The notes below the pieces were generated by a model. It saw only the letters and a list, made by a program, of their open reading frames with translations. It ran no database searches and was not told the origin of the DNA. The translations under genes were made by a program, and so were the position numbers. DNA of 62,485 nucleotides from an uncultured Alloprevotella sp. (GTDB lineage Bacteria; Bacteroidota; Bacteroidia; Bacteroidales; Bacteroidaceae), in the NCBI GenBank assembly GCA_944322325.1, contig CALUOQ010000014.1:1-62485 (forward strand). The letters are read 5' to 3'. This document shows, piece after piece, positions 1-8,822 of the stretch; the first letter of the stretch is position 1, and every line of letters begins with the position of its first letter.

Positions 1-5
1 AAGGG

Positions 6-161
6 TCAATCATATTGTAGCCAAAGGTGGGCAAATCCTGCTTGGCCAAAAGGGTCAAAGTCGCGTGGCTTTTCCAGTCGGGGCTGACTTACTATCTTGT
101 AAAGTGTTGTTCCTACCCGCACAAACGGACTTTCATTTTTGAATGCTTCTTTTGTATTCAT
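6..161 (-). pseudogene. N-terminal fragment of element primase-like protein
   Basis: A 51-residue frame starting MNTKEAFKNESPFVRVGTTL. From memory this opening is typical of the primase/helicase-type replication protein carried by Bacteroides mobilizable elements, which is several hundred residues long. Here the resemblance stops at about residue 30 (after QPRL), and the frame closes at 6-8 after an unrelated tail. It starts 5 bp after the upstream HTH gene ends, the usual arrangement in such elements. I read it as a truncated or frameshifted replication gene. A break in the assembly near the window edge would look the same. Confidence 0.4.
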
Positions 162-165
162 AGTT

Positions 166-516
166 TTAGCGTTTACGTTTGAAACATTTCTGAATGCGGA
201 TTGCTGAATCACAATTTTCATTACTGCTTGAAACCAGTTGCTGGTGTGCCCACTCAATAAGAGCTTTACGGGAAAAGACAAGTTTGTTTCCATACTTCAT
301 AAAAGGTATTTGTTCTTGCGAAGTCATTTTGTACAATTTTGCCTTTGAAGTCGGGAATCCGTTATCTTCCAATACTTTCAGCGCATTGGGCATACTTAGT
401 GTATCAGGCAAATCAGAACTGAATATAGTCTGTTGATTTCCTGAAAAGAATTTTGAAACCGCATTGAATACAGCTTCTTGAATTTGCTCCTCTGTTGCGA
501 CAATAATATTTGCCAT
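166..516 (-). CDS. Excisionase-type helix-turn-helix DNA-binding protein
   Basis: A 116-residue protein of the small HTH type found beside tyrosine recombinases in Bacteroides integrative and mobilizable elements. The C-terminal half (about residues 40-95) has the MerR/excisionase-like pattern in which a helix pair is followed by a wing (residues around SKAKLYKMTSQ and GNKLVFSRKALIEW). ATG at 514-516 is chosen over the in-frame TTG at 520-522 because MANIIVATEEQ matches the usual start of the family as I remember it. Likely role: binding element DNA to direct excision or to regulate the next gene, whose ATG lies 5 bp downstream. Family-level function is inferred. Confidence 0.7.
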   Translation of the reverse strand: MANIIVATEEQIQEAVFNAVSKFFSGNQQTIFSSDLPDTLSMPNALKVLEDNGFPTSKAKLYKMTSQEQIPFMKYGNKLVFSRKALIEWAHQQLVSSSNENCDSAIRIQKCFKRKR

Positions 517-676
517 AATCAAACATTTTAGGGGTTAGACAATAAGCTGTCGTCACAGCTATCTCAACGTTGATGATGCAAAGGAAAAACAAAAAGAAGA
601 GCTTATAAAACGAGTAAATATCTGCATTAACAAAGACAAAAGAAGACATTAGCTGCCACAAGAGGACATGCAAATA

Positions 677-719
677 ATGCCATTCAGAGGTTTGGCAGCG
701 TCTGTCCTCTGAATGGCAT
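677..719 (-). repeat. Perfect 14-bp inverted repeat, possible terminator
   Basis: Arms at 677-690 and 706-719 are exact reverse complements around a 15-nt loop. It lies just beyond the 3' end of the HTH gene at 762-1169 and is followed on the minus strand by an AT-rich run, so transcription termination is the simplest reading. A recombination or replication site of the element is an alternative. The rest of 517-761 shows no gene. Confidence 0.55.
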
Positions 720-761
720 CAAATGGCACTTTTGATATAGATGATAAATTGAAATGCGATT

Positions 762-1169
762 TTATTGTTTTTGCTTGCGTAATTGCTTCGTTACTTCATC
801 CACATTAAAATAGTTAAAGCATACATGTGGGTCTTGACAGGGTTTTATCAACCCGTCTTTTATCCATTTGTTTACAGATGCAGGAGTGGTTCTCATCCAT
901 TTGGCTAAATGAGTATTTGTCACTAGATATCTTCCGTTCAGTTGGGTAAGAGTATGTTTGTTTGCGGAGAATCCACGTTGCAAGCGGTCTATCAGTACAT
1001 CAATGTCCTTCTTTATGATTTTAGGGGCAGGTCTGTTTTTCTTGATACTTATTTCGATAGAAGTCATATCAAAGTTTGCCAGCTGAGGGAGTTGGGACAG
1101 CTCCGCAATCAGATACTGGGCACATTTTAGGTCTCTGATTTTGAATGTCAGTTGCTTGCGTCTTGGCAT
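762..1169 (-). CDS. Element-borne HTH protein of unknown target
   Basis: A 135-residue basic protein. The last 60 residues look like an excisionase/MerR-type HTH: the stretch around NTHLAKWMRTTPASVNKWIKDG fits two helices with the recognition helix at SVNKWI. The N-terminal half (RRKQLTFKIRDLKCAQYLIAEL) has no motif I recognise. The gene overlaps the end of the AlbA_2 gene by 22 bp, so the two are probably co-transcribed. Its base composition matches the AT-rich element, not the GC-rich chromosome. Likely an element regulator or accessory factor; a precise role cannot be given. Confidence 0.6.
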   Translation of the reverse strand: MPRRKQLTFKIRDLKCAQYLIAELSQLPQLANFDMTSIEISIKKNRPAPKIIKKDIDVLIDRLQRGFSANKHTLTQLNGRYLVTNTHLAKWMRTTPASVNKWIKDGLIKPCQDPHVCFNYFNVDEVTKQLRKQKQ

Positions 1170-2704
1170 AGTAGTAGTGATTTTCCTTTTTCGGTGGTAT
1201 AATATTTCTGTAAACGGCTATTTGGTTTGTCAGGAACAGTCATTGCCAGTAGTTCTTCCGAAATCAAAGGGTTTATATATTTTCTCTTAAATTTCGTTCT
1301 ATCGCTAAAATTGAGCGAAGCAATAATTTGTGTTAAAGTGTTTTCGTACAAACACATTTCCAAAATAGTTCTTATTTCCTTTTGACTTAGTGCCAACTTA
1401 GTGCCGACTTGATGCCAACTTAGTGCTGACTTAGTGCCGACTTGCTCCCGACTTGTCGGCGTATTTTCTGCAAGCTCAAACTCTTTAGGGTCACGATAGG
1501 TAATAGAAAAGATAAACTCTTCCCCACTATGTATCTCTATTTCAGAATTTTCAAAATATAACGGAGCATATTTCCGAATATTTTTCTGTCCCGAACCAAG
1601 CTCCTCAGCCCATCTCATCTCACGGAACACCTTTGTTATTAGCGGATTCTTTGTACGGGTGCGCCAATCATTTATATCTATATCCCCTGTTTGGAAAGGT
1701 TTCGTCCAATTCTCCGTTATAACCCGGTCGCGGAATATGAGAAACTTATTGGTATATGAACTGATATACTCACGGTGTAGAAGTGTATTTGAGATTACCT
1801 CTCTGAATATCATTACCCGTAAGTCCAAACGGTCTATTCCATTATCCGCTAAACGGAACTTATCAGGCATGTTGCGTTGCACGAAATTCAGCAAACGGAT
1901 ATATGACTGAATCAGATTTGCGCATATCATATCCCGGTCATTGTAACGAATATCAGGGTCGGTAGGAAGCGGATGCAAGAAACGCTCGTAAGACATGCTG
2001 CGGTAAATGGCATCCGTACGATGCCACGGACAACAGTTCAGAATAGTCTGTTCCTTGCCAAATAAGAGAATAGCAGCCAACTTATATCCTTCCTTGTTTG
2101 TTCCTCGTTGCCTACCCCAAAACAGACTTTTCAGGAATTCTTCATTTGTCATACTCAACCACGGATGATTGGAGTTATGAATAGAAATGTGGCTACGCAT
2201 AATCTTGAACGATTCTTCATCCATATCTTCCAAAGTCACATCGGGAAATACCTCGTTCTCGGAAGATTCCTTCTCTTTTCGCATGAACATATTCTTAACC
2301 AGATAGGTATGTTTTGACACATCATTGTCCGCATCCCCCCAACGGTCAAAGAAACGATTCTTGTATCTATGTACCTGTTCACTCTCCGGCACGTTCAAAT
2401 AAAGAACAACTTTACCGTCTATCTCTGTGCGCTCCGGGGTGATCGGCATAGGTGGAAGAAATTGTTCAGGATTATTCAACGTATTGATAATGCTTTTGGT
2501 CATATCTGTTACACATTTAGGGTTAATTCCCAATATTGTGCCATCATCATCTACTCCTAAGAAGATATATCCTCCTTCTGCATTCAAGAAAGAGCATACG
2601 GTTTCATACACAGATGTTGAAACTTTATCCGTACATTTCTTGAATTCTACATGTTTATTCTCGCCATGCGAAAGCAAGTCCTTTATTTTATCTGTTGATA
2701 ACAT
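1148..2704 (-). CDS. AlbA_2 (Schlafen-like) domain putative DNA-binding/ATPase regulator
   Basis: A 518-residue protein. Residues about 15-140 form an AlbA_2 domain (HVEFKKCTDKVSTSVYETV, then the LNAEGGYIFLGVDDDG core). Residues about 280-400 resemble the GHKL-like ATP-binding module of this family (the REVISNTLLHREY stretch, then GSGQKNI). A winged-helix-like tail follows. Such proteins are often annotated as RecG-related transcriptional regulators; many are cargo of integrative elements and some take part in phage defence. Residues about 420-440 consist of an 11-residue repeat (QVGTKxALSxx) encoded by 11-bp tandem DNA repeats. The gene lies between the recombinase gene and the small HTH gene on the same strand. 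The actual function is unknown. Confidence 0.7.
   Translation of the reverse strand: MLSTDKIKDLLSHGENKHVEFKKCTDKVSTSVYETVCSFLNAEGGYIFLGVDDDGTILGINPKCVTDMTKSIINTLNNPEQFLPPMPITPERTEIDGKVVLYLNVPESEQVHRYKNRFFDRWGDADNDVSKHTYLVKNMFMRKEKESSENEVFPDVTLEDMDEESFKIMRSHISIHNSNHPWLSMTNEEFLKSLFWGRQRGTNKEGYKLAAILLFGKEQTILNCCPWHRTDAIYRSMSYERFLHPLPTDPDIRYNDRDMICANLIQSYIRLLNFVQRNMPDKFRLADNGIDRLDLRVMIFREVISNTLLHREYISSYTNKFLIFRDRVITENWTKPFQTGDIDINDWRTRTKNPLITKVFREMRWAEELGSGQKNIRKYAPLYFENSEIEIHSGEEFIFSITYRDPKEFELAENTPTSREQVGTKSALSWHQVGTKLALSQKEIRTILEMCLYENTLTQIIASLNFSDRTKFKRKYINPLISEELLAMTVPDKPNSRLQKYYTTEKGKSLLLCQDASN
1386..1462. repeat. Seven tandem 11-bp repeats inside the AlbA_2 gene
   Basis: Seven consecutive 11-bp units based on ACTTAGTGCCR, the last two degenerate. 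The unit length is not a multiple of three, so losing or gaining one or two units would shift the reading frame of the host gene about 80 codons before its stop. Three units restore the frame and yield an 11-residue peptide repeat. Confidence 0.9.
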
Positions 2705-2714
2705 ACTGTTTTGT

Positions 2715-3977
2715 TTATAATACTTTTACCGCTTCGTCTATTACACTACTGGCAAAACTATCCAAGTAAGTATTGGTCGTTGCCAAATCGCTGTGCCCTA
2801 ATATCTGTGAGATAACTTCTCTCGGTACTTGATTGTCCTGCAAAGTCATAGCCATTGTATGACGACTTACATAGCTTGTCAGTTTCATATCCGTAATCTC
2901 CAAAACTTTCGCTAAGTTAGTCAAATTCTTGTTATTGCGTCCAAAACGGCTACGAATATGATTATAAAGTTGCTCTCCTTTATATCCTGCAATAGAAACT
3001 ATTGGTAACAAGTAATCTTCTACTAATAATGTATTAGCTGAAAACCAATTCATTAACTCTTGGATTTCAGGAGTTATCTTAATCTGAATAGGTTTGACTT
3101 TCTTAGCTTCTTTTGTTTTATTCCGTTTATAAACAATATAATTTCCACCGTTATAACGGATAATATTCTTTTTAGTTAGCAATGCTGCATCTATAAACGA
3201 TATACCATAACAGTAATATGAAAAGAGAAATAATCTTCGTGTCCGTTCAAGTACAGCATTATCCATCACTGTTGTTTTTAGTTTCAACATGGAGTCATGC
3301 GGTAAATAACGTTTAGTCGTTTCTTCTTCCAATGATGAAATGCTAAAACCGCCCTTACCAAATGGGTAAGTTGTTTCCGAGGCTTCACCATCTTGGATAG
3401 CCTTGTTTAATACAGCACGTAAAGTCTTAAAATAGAACTTCCGAGTATTCCCTTTACATTCACGTTTTTGTAAAAATACATCAAAAGATTTTACATATTT
3501 AATATCTATTTCAGGGAAAACACGTTCAGACAGTTTCTCGTCAAAGAGTTCTAATACGTGAAGTGTTCTGCTATAGCAGTTGGCATTGCCAATATGATTG
3601 GTATCTTTATAAGTTTGAATTAGATTTTCAAAGAATTCCTTTACATTCCCTTTGTTTGAGTAGTGAAAGAATTCTTGTTCGAATTGATTTAGTGTCCAAT
3701 CAATTTTATTGGCATCGAAATCTGCTATAATGCGAAGTATTTCCGATTTCTTTTGCGTTAACCATTCGTTGAGGTATATTCGGTCTGGATGTAATCTGGG
3801 AACACGCTTATCTGTGACAAACATTTCAAGTTTATCATTCCATTGATGCGGTTCTGCATAAATGCCTAACGCCATCACCTTCCGTTTATTATTCTTGCGA
3901 ACAACCAACCAAATAGCATATCCTTCTTTATAGTGATATTTATCGGCTATCCACATCTTAAATGAAGCATATTTCAT
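2715..3977 (-). CDS. Tyrosine recombinase (integrase) of the integrative element
   Basis: A 420-residue site-specific recombinase. An N-terminal arm-binding part (1-90) and SAM-like core-binding part (about 100-195) precede the catalytic domain (about 215-420). Visible catalytic residues are R372 in SYVSRHT, H395 in LGHSD and the nucleophile Y404 in TNTYLDS. The place where Bacteroidales integrases usually carry the first catalytic Arg (RGMSF) reads YGISF with Y257. ATG at 3975-3977 is preferred over the upstream in-frame GTG at 3984-3986. The gene is the last one before the chromosome junction near 4200, as expected for an integrase beside its attachment site. A promoter-like box lies at 4149-4156, giving a long leader. 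Confidence 0.9.
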   Translation of the reverse strand: MKYASFKMWIADKYHYKEGYAIWLVVRKNNKRKVMALGIYAEPHQWNDKLEMFVTDKRVPRLHPDRIYLNEWLTQKKSEILRIIADFDANKIDWTLNQFEQEFFHYSNKGNVKEFFENLIQTYKDTNHIGNANCYSRTLHVLELFDEKLSERVFPEIDIKYVKSFDVFLQKRECKGNTRKFYFKTLRAVLNKAIQDGEASETTYPFGKGGFSISSLEEETTKRYLPHDSMLKLKTTVMDNAVLERTRRLFLFSYYCYGISFIDAALLTKKNIIRYNGGNYIVYKRNKTKEAKKVKPIQIKITPEIQELMNWFSANTLLVEDYLLPIVSIAGYKGEQLYNHIRSRFGRNNKNLTNLAKVLEITDMKLTSYVSRHTMAMTLQDNQVPREVISQILGHSDLATTNTYLDSFASSVIDEAVKVL

Positions 3978-3989
3978 AAGTGACACAAA

Positions 3990-4082
3990 TTACTGACATT
4001 TTACTTTTGCTAAAAAATATTGGACTATAGCTATCGGATTACCAATGATTTATCTACTTTATTTTACTGACGGATTACTGAC
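3990..4082. repeat. Three copies of TTACTGAC, possible recombinase arm sites
   Basis: TTACTGAC occurs at 3990-3997, 4064-4071 and 4075-4082, all in the same orientation, between the integrase start and the chromosome junction. The last two are 11 bp apart, about one helical turn. Placement and spacing suit arm-type binding sites for the recombinase or its excisionase. The role is inferred. Confidence 0.45.
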
Positions 4083-4148
4083 GTTTGTACCGAAAATATA
4101 GATAATCAGATGTAAATAATACCAATACTTCCGTTTCTTATTCGTTGG

Positions 4149-4156
4149 CAAATATA
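4149..4156 (-). promoter_or_regulatory. -7 box of the integrase promoter
   Basis: TATATTTG on the minus strand matches the Bacteroidales -7 consensus TAnnTTTG. A clear TTTG at -33 is not seen. It implies a leader of about 165 nt that runs through the TTACTGAC repeats. Confidence 0.4.
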
Positions 4157-4200
4157 CTGAAAAACAATTAGATATAAAAATATAGGAAATAAACGGATAG

Positions 4201-5442
<1,242 letters not shown>

Positions 5443-5501
5443 CGTCGGTGCGCGGGGTTGCAGACCCATTTGTGATTTGTGGCTACCGCGCGGACAAAAA
5501 A

Positions 5502-5546
5502 CGTAGGTGTGCGCCGTCAGGCACGCCCGCCCGGCGCACACCTACG
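5502..5546. repeat. Perfect 15-bp stem palindrome
   Basis: Arms 5502-5516 and 5532-5546 pair without mismatch around a 15-nt loop. It lies between the convergent susB remnant and hxlR-type gene and may terminate both. Right after it comes GGCAGTCCCCGT (5546-5557), a motif that recurs in the intergenic repeats near 18340-18373. Confidence 0.7.
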
Positions 5547-5563
5547 GCAGTCCCCGTCTCATC

Positions 5564-5620
5564 CAAGTGCTACGCCCGTTTTCCCCGTCGCTGCGACAGG
5601 AAAAACGGGCGTAGCACTTG
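5564..5620. repeat. Dispersed palindromic repeat, copy 1
   Basis: A stem of about 20 bp: CAAGTGCTACGCCCGTTTT at 5564-5582 pairs with 5600-5620, with a GTCGCTGCGACA-type loop. Relatives occur at 33523-33597 and 38891-38968. It could also act as a terminator for the convergent genes. Confidence 0.75.
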
Positions 5621-5660
5621 TTTTAGCAACCCGGCGGCAAACACCACAAAGACAGCCGCC

Positions 5661-6032
5661 CTATCCCTGCGCGGCGCCGCGGCGGTGCTTCAGGATATGC
5701 GGCATGTGCTGCAAGGCCCAGTCCGTCAGGGCTTGGATGTGGGGCACGAGGCTGGCGCCGACGGACGTCAGGGCGTACTCCACGCGAGGCGGCACTTCGG
5801 GGTAGACCTTACGGCGGACGAGACCGTCGGCCTCGAGCGTGCGCAACGTGCCGGACAACACCTTGGCCGAGATGTCGGGTATCAGCGCGGCCAGGCGGTT
5901 GAAACGGACTGTGCCCTCGTCGTGCAGCGTCAGGAGGACGAGCAGGGCCCACTTGTTGCCGAAACGGGCCACGACGTTGCGGATGGGGCAGAACTCGATG
6001 ATGGATTTTTTTTCGGACTTTTTCGTTGTCAT
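5661..6032 (-). CDS. HxlR-family transcriptional regulator
   Basis: A 123-residue winged-helix regulator. The HxlR domain covers about residues 12-105: the conserved Cys-Pro of EFCPIRNVVARFGNKW, then the recognition region around ISAKVLSGTLRTLEADGLV and the wing YPEVPPRVEYALT. Members often sense electrophiles or redox change through that Cys. ATG at 6030-6032 is chosen because MTTKKSEKKS gives the usual short N-terminus; the frame is open further upstream but would run into the promoter region of the divergent cupin gene. That divergent gene is the likely target. Confidence 0.85.
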   Translation of the reverse strand: MTTKKSEKKSIIEFCPIRNVVARFGNKWALLVLLTLHDEGTVRFNRLAALIPDISAKVLSGTLRTLEADGLVRRKVYPEVPPRVEYALTSVGASLVPHIQALTDWALQHMPHILKHRRGAAQG

Positions 6033-6092
6033 AAGCGTTTGCGGCTCAGCAAAAGTGAGCTTCGGGTAACTTGTTGAGGAATCTGTAACCTC

Positions 6093-6123
6093 TTGCACGT
6101 TAATGGAATAGACCGTAACTTTG
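6093..6123 (+). promoter_or_regulatory. Promoter of the cupin gene
   Basis: TTG at 6093-6095 and TAACTTTG at 6116-6123, 20 bp apart, match the Bacteroidales -33/-7 layout. The leader would be about 65 nt. The HxlR protein encoded on the other side is the obvious candidate regulator. Confidence 0.7.
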
Positions 6124-6196
6124 CACTATCAAAAAGAAAGCGCCCACGTGGCGGCAAAGTTAATCATTTACTCATAAAACTCAAAAGACGGAAACA

Positions 6197-6646
6197 ATGA
6201 AAAGTGTGAAGAAAATTGCGGACGGCGCAAACTTCAGCGCCGCAGACTTCGGAAAACTCAACGAACTGGGCGACTACGTGCTGGAACTCGGTCCCGACGT
6301 AAAGATACCGGGCAAAGTGTTCGGCGGCGCGGCCTTGCAGACCACCGGGGCCGACTTCTCGCTCCAAGTGTTCCAGCCCGGGACGGAAACAGGCTTCCTG
6401 CACACGCACAAAACGCACGAGGAGCTCTACTTCTTCCTGAGCGGCAAGGGCGAATATCAGGTGGACGGACAGACATTCGCCGTGGGCGAAGGGAGCGTAG
6501 TGCGCGTCAGCCCCGCCGGCCGGCGCTCCGTGCGAAACAACGGGACGGCACCCCTCGTGATGCTCTGCGTGCAGTATCGCGGCGGCACCTTCACCCCGGC
6601 CGACGCCGACGACGCCGACCTGCTCGCCGACCCCGTCGTGTGGTGA
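6197..6646 (+). CDS. Small cupin-domain protein
   Basis: A 149-residue single-domain cupin. Motif 1 is visible as H69-x-H71-xxx-E75 followed by the FFLSGKGEYQVDG turn. In motif 2 (VSPAGRRSVRNN) the usual metal-binding His is replaced, so metal binding may be incomplete. The HxlR regulator is divergent, and a strong hairpin follows the gene. Such HxlR-cupin pairs are common in Bacteroidetes and their substrate is unknown. There is no signal peptide, so the protein is cytoplasmic. Confidence 0.8.
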   Translation: MKSVKKIADGANFSAADFGKLNELGDYVLELGPDVKIPGKVFGGAALQTTGADFSLQVFQPGTETGFLHTHKTHEELYFFLSGKGEYQVDGQTFAVGEGSVVRVSPAGRRSVRNNGTAPLVMLCVQYRGGTFTPADADDADLLADPVVW

Positions 6647-6676
6647 CCCTACACAGGTAAAATACCTCAAAAAGAC

Positions 6677-6728
6677 GTTCCCCACCGTCAGCGGCATGAC
6701 CGGCCGCTGATGGTGGGGAACATTTTGC
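6677..6728. terminator. Bidirectional terminator between cupin and antitoxin genes
   Basis: GTTCCCCACC-type arm at 6677-6695 pairs with 6703-6721 through about 18 bp, followed by ATTTTGC on the plus strand. It serves the cupin gene and probably the convergent gene ending at 6796. Confidence 0.75.
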
Positions 6729-6795
6729 TACAGGCCGGGACGGACAGCATTCCTCCCTCCCCGCGCCCATTCCGACCGCCCCGACGCGCCCGGCG

Positions 6796-7158
6796 TCAGA
6801 GCCCCAACATGGCGGCGGGCGGAATGCCCAGCACACGGCAAAGCGCCCGCGCCACCTTCAGGGTCGGCTCGACCCGCCCGGAGAGGTAGTCGCTCACGCG
6901 GGAGGGGCTAACCCCGATTTCACCGGACAACTGCTTCTGCGTCATGTGCTTCTCGTCGAGCGAGAGGGCGATGAGTTCGGCTATCGTGGGTTTCGCTATC
7001 GGAAAGTGCGCTTTTTCGTAGTCAATGACAACGTCCGACATCAAAGCCAGCTCGACCGCCTTCCGGTCGTTGGCCGGAGTGTACTCGCCCACCTGCGGCA
7101 GCAGCTCCTCAATCCGCGCAAGGGCATATTCGTACTGTGCCTGTGTGACGTAATTCAT
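6796..7158 (-). CDS. HigA-like antitoxin / XRE-family regulator without a recognisable toxin
   Basis: A 120-residue protein. Residues about 1-60 are an acidic helical region typical of HigA-type antitoxins (AQYEYALARIEELLPQVGEYTP, then AELALMSDVVIDYE). Residues about 65-118 are a Cro/C1 HTH (MTQKQLSGEIGVSPSRVSDYLSG). ATG at 7156-7158 is preceded by an AAGGAG-like site; the frame extends 10 codons further without one. HigB toxins usually sit directly upstream, but here there is only a short frame of unknown identity (7172-7306). The gene is either orphaned or controls other genes. Confidence 0.75.
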   Translation of the reverse strand: MNYVTQAQYEYALARIEELLPQVGEYTPANDRKAVELALMSDVVIDYEKAHFPIAKPTIAELIALSLDEKHMTQKQLSGEIGVSPSRVSDYLSGRVEPTLKVARALCRVLGIPPAAMLGL

Positions 7159-7171
7159 ATCCTTTTTCTCC

Positions 7172-7306
7172 TTACAGCGTTGAACCATCCAGGTAGACGT
7201 ATTCCACAGAGGTGCGGGCCTCTCGCTCCATTATCCAAGTGTCGAGGAATTGTCCAGATTCCAGAGTAGGATAAACGGCTAAACGCCCATTCGTATGAAC
7301 TCTGCC
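7172..7306 (-). pseudogene. Short remnant frame upstream of the antitoxin
   Basis: After a stop at 7307-7309, an open stretch of 44 codons ends with TAA at 7172-7174, 13 bp before the antitoxin ATG. It includes an internal ATG (MEREARTSVEYVYLDGSTL). Position and plausible codon use suggest the tail of a lost upstream partner of the antitoxin. I do not recognise the peptide. Confidence 0.25.
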
Positions 7307-7544
7307 CTACGGCCTTGCAGCCCTCGGACGCTCCAAGCTTACGAAAAGGCGCTCAACACAGCAAGAACTTTTGCTTATTATTACTTCACTGACGCACAAA
7401 ATTACGGATTTCGCCAGAAACGGAAAAACAACAAATACTATCGTAAGGCAAATATCGCAATTGTTTTCGTTCCGGCCAAGCGAACTCGTGCCGACTTGCC
7501 GTGACGGAAAACTTGCGAACGGTTTACGCGTCGCGAGGCGATAC

Positions 7545-7576
7545 AAAAATTCCCCGACCCTCACGGGCCAGGGAAT
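7545..7576 (-). terminator. Terminator of the galactose operon
   Basis: On the minus strand, ATTCCC pairs with GGGAAT around an inner G/C stem and is followed by TTTTTG. It lies 45 bp past the galK stop. The remaining 7310-7544 stretch shows no convincing gene. Confidence 0.65.
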
Positions 7577-7621
7577 CACTGCATATGAGAGTATCAAAAA
7601 AAATGATGGAGGTGCTTTAGT

Positions 7622-8782
7622 TTAGCAAATCTTGCGGGAGCCGTCGCCAATGACGACATCAATGACGAGGGGCTCTTTGCCGAAGCGCTCCTTGTAGCCC
7701 TTCTTGGCCGCGTCGATGAACGGAGCGTAGAGCTCGTCGCTCACGAGGTTGATGGTGCAACCGCCGAAGCCGCCGCCCATGATGCGCGAACCGGTCACGC
7801 CGCAGCTCTGGGCCACCTCGTTGAGGAAGTCGATTTCGGGGCAGGATACTTCGTACTCCTTGCTGAGGCCGCGGTGGGTCTCGTACATCTTGCGACCGAC
7901 TTCTTCGTAGTCGTCCTCCTCGAGGGCTACGCAGACTTCCATGACGCGGTACTTCTCGCCGATGACGTACTTGGCGCGGAGGGCGTCCTCCTCGCTCACT
8001 TCGCCGCGAACGGCGGCCAGCATGTCATAGTCGGCGTCGCGCAGGGTCTGCACGCCAGGGAAGTGGCGCTGCATGGCGGCTACGACGTTCTCGCAGCTGC
8101 GGCGACGGTCGTTGTAGGCCGAGGAGGCCAAGTCATGCTTCACCTGCGAGTTGAGCAGGACGAGCTTGTAGCCATCTGGGTGGAACGGGAAGTACTTGTA
8201 CTGCAAGCTGCGGCAGTCGAGACGGATGAGGCTGCCGGCCTTGCCGAACACGGAGGCGAACTGGTCCATGATGCCGCAGTTGCAGCCGATGTAGTTGTGC
8301 TCCGTGGCCTGACCGACCTTGGCAAGGGTGAATTTGTCGACCTTGTTCTCGCCGAACATGTCATTGATGGCAAAGGCAAAGGTGCTTTCGAGTGCGGCAG
8401 AGCTACTCATACCGGCACCGAGGGGCACGTCGCCGGCAAACGCGGTGTTGAAACCCTCAACGGGCACGCCGAGCTTCATCATCTCGCGGCATACGCCGTA
8501 GACGAAACGGAAATGGGTGGCCGAGGGACCCTTGCCGTCATCAAGACTGAACTCTACATAGTCCTTCAGGTCGATGGAGTATGCCCGGACCGTGCGTGTG
8601 CCATTGGGCTTAAGCTCGGCCATGACGCTCTGCTCTACCGCACCGGGGAACACGAAGCCGCCGTTGTAGTCGGTGTGCTCACCGATAAGGTTGATGCGAC
8701 CGGGGGATGCATATATGGAACCTGTCGAGCCGTCGAAGTGCTCGATAAAACGACTTCTTACATCTTCTGTCTTTAACTTCAT
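7622..8782 (-). CDS. galK: Galactokinase
   Basis: A 386-residue GHMP-family kinase that phosphorylates galactose to galactose-1-phosphate with ATP, first committed step of the Leloir pathway, cytoplasmic. Visible are the galactokinase signature GRINLIGEHTDYNGG (residues 28-42), the GHMP ATP-binding loop PLGAGMSSSAALE (near 120-132) and the C-terminal GGGFGGC motif (near 337). Length is normal. ATG at 8780-8782 places the signature where the family has it; the frame runs 30 codons further upstream into the transporter gene. It is last in the operon galM-gluP-galK, 40 bp after the transporter. Confidence 0.97.
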   Translation of the reverse strand: MKLKTEDVRSRFIEHFDGSTGSIYASPGRINLIGEHTDYNGGFVFPGAVEQSVMAELKPNGTRTVRAYSIDLKDYVEFSLDDGKGPSATHFRFVYGVCREMMKLGVPVEGFNTAFAGDVPLGAGMSSSAALESTFAFAINDMFGENKVDKFTLAKVGQATEHNYIGCNCGIMDQFASVFGKAGSLIRLDCRSLQYKYFPFHPDGYKLVLLNSQVKHDLASSAYNDRRRSCENVVAAMQRHFPGVQTLRDADYDMLAAVRGEVSEEDALRAKYVIGEKYRVMEVCVALEEDDYEEVGRKMYETHRGLSKEYEVSCPEIDFLNEVAQSCGVTGSRIMGGGFGGCTINLVSDELYAPFIDAAKKGYKERFGKEPLVIDVVIGDGSRKIC

Positions 8783-8822
8783 AATGGTATTTCTTTTTAG
8801 AGGGGTTAGACGCAGGGAGTGA

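Noticed and set aside
1386-1462. CRISPR-like array
   Set aside because: Units are 11 bp with no spacers, and the run is coding. No Cas gene in the window.
5502-5620. Att site or tRNA-like structure
   Set aside because: No tRNA features (no T loop, no acceptor pairing). The hairpins match the intergenic repeat family instead.
7295-7597. Two short overlapping frames between galK and the antitoxin
   Set aside because: No promoter, no family, opposite strands over the same bases; one runs through the galK terminator.
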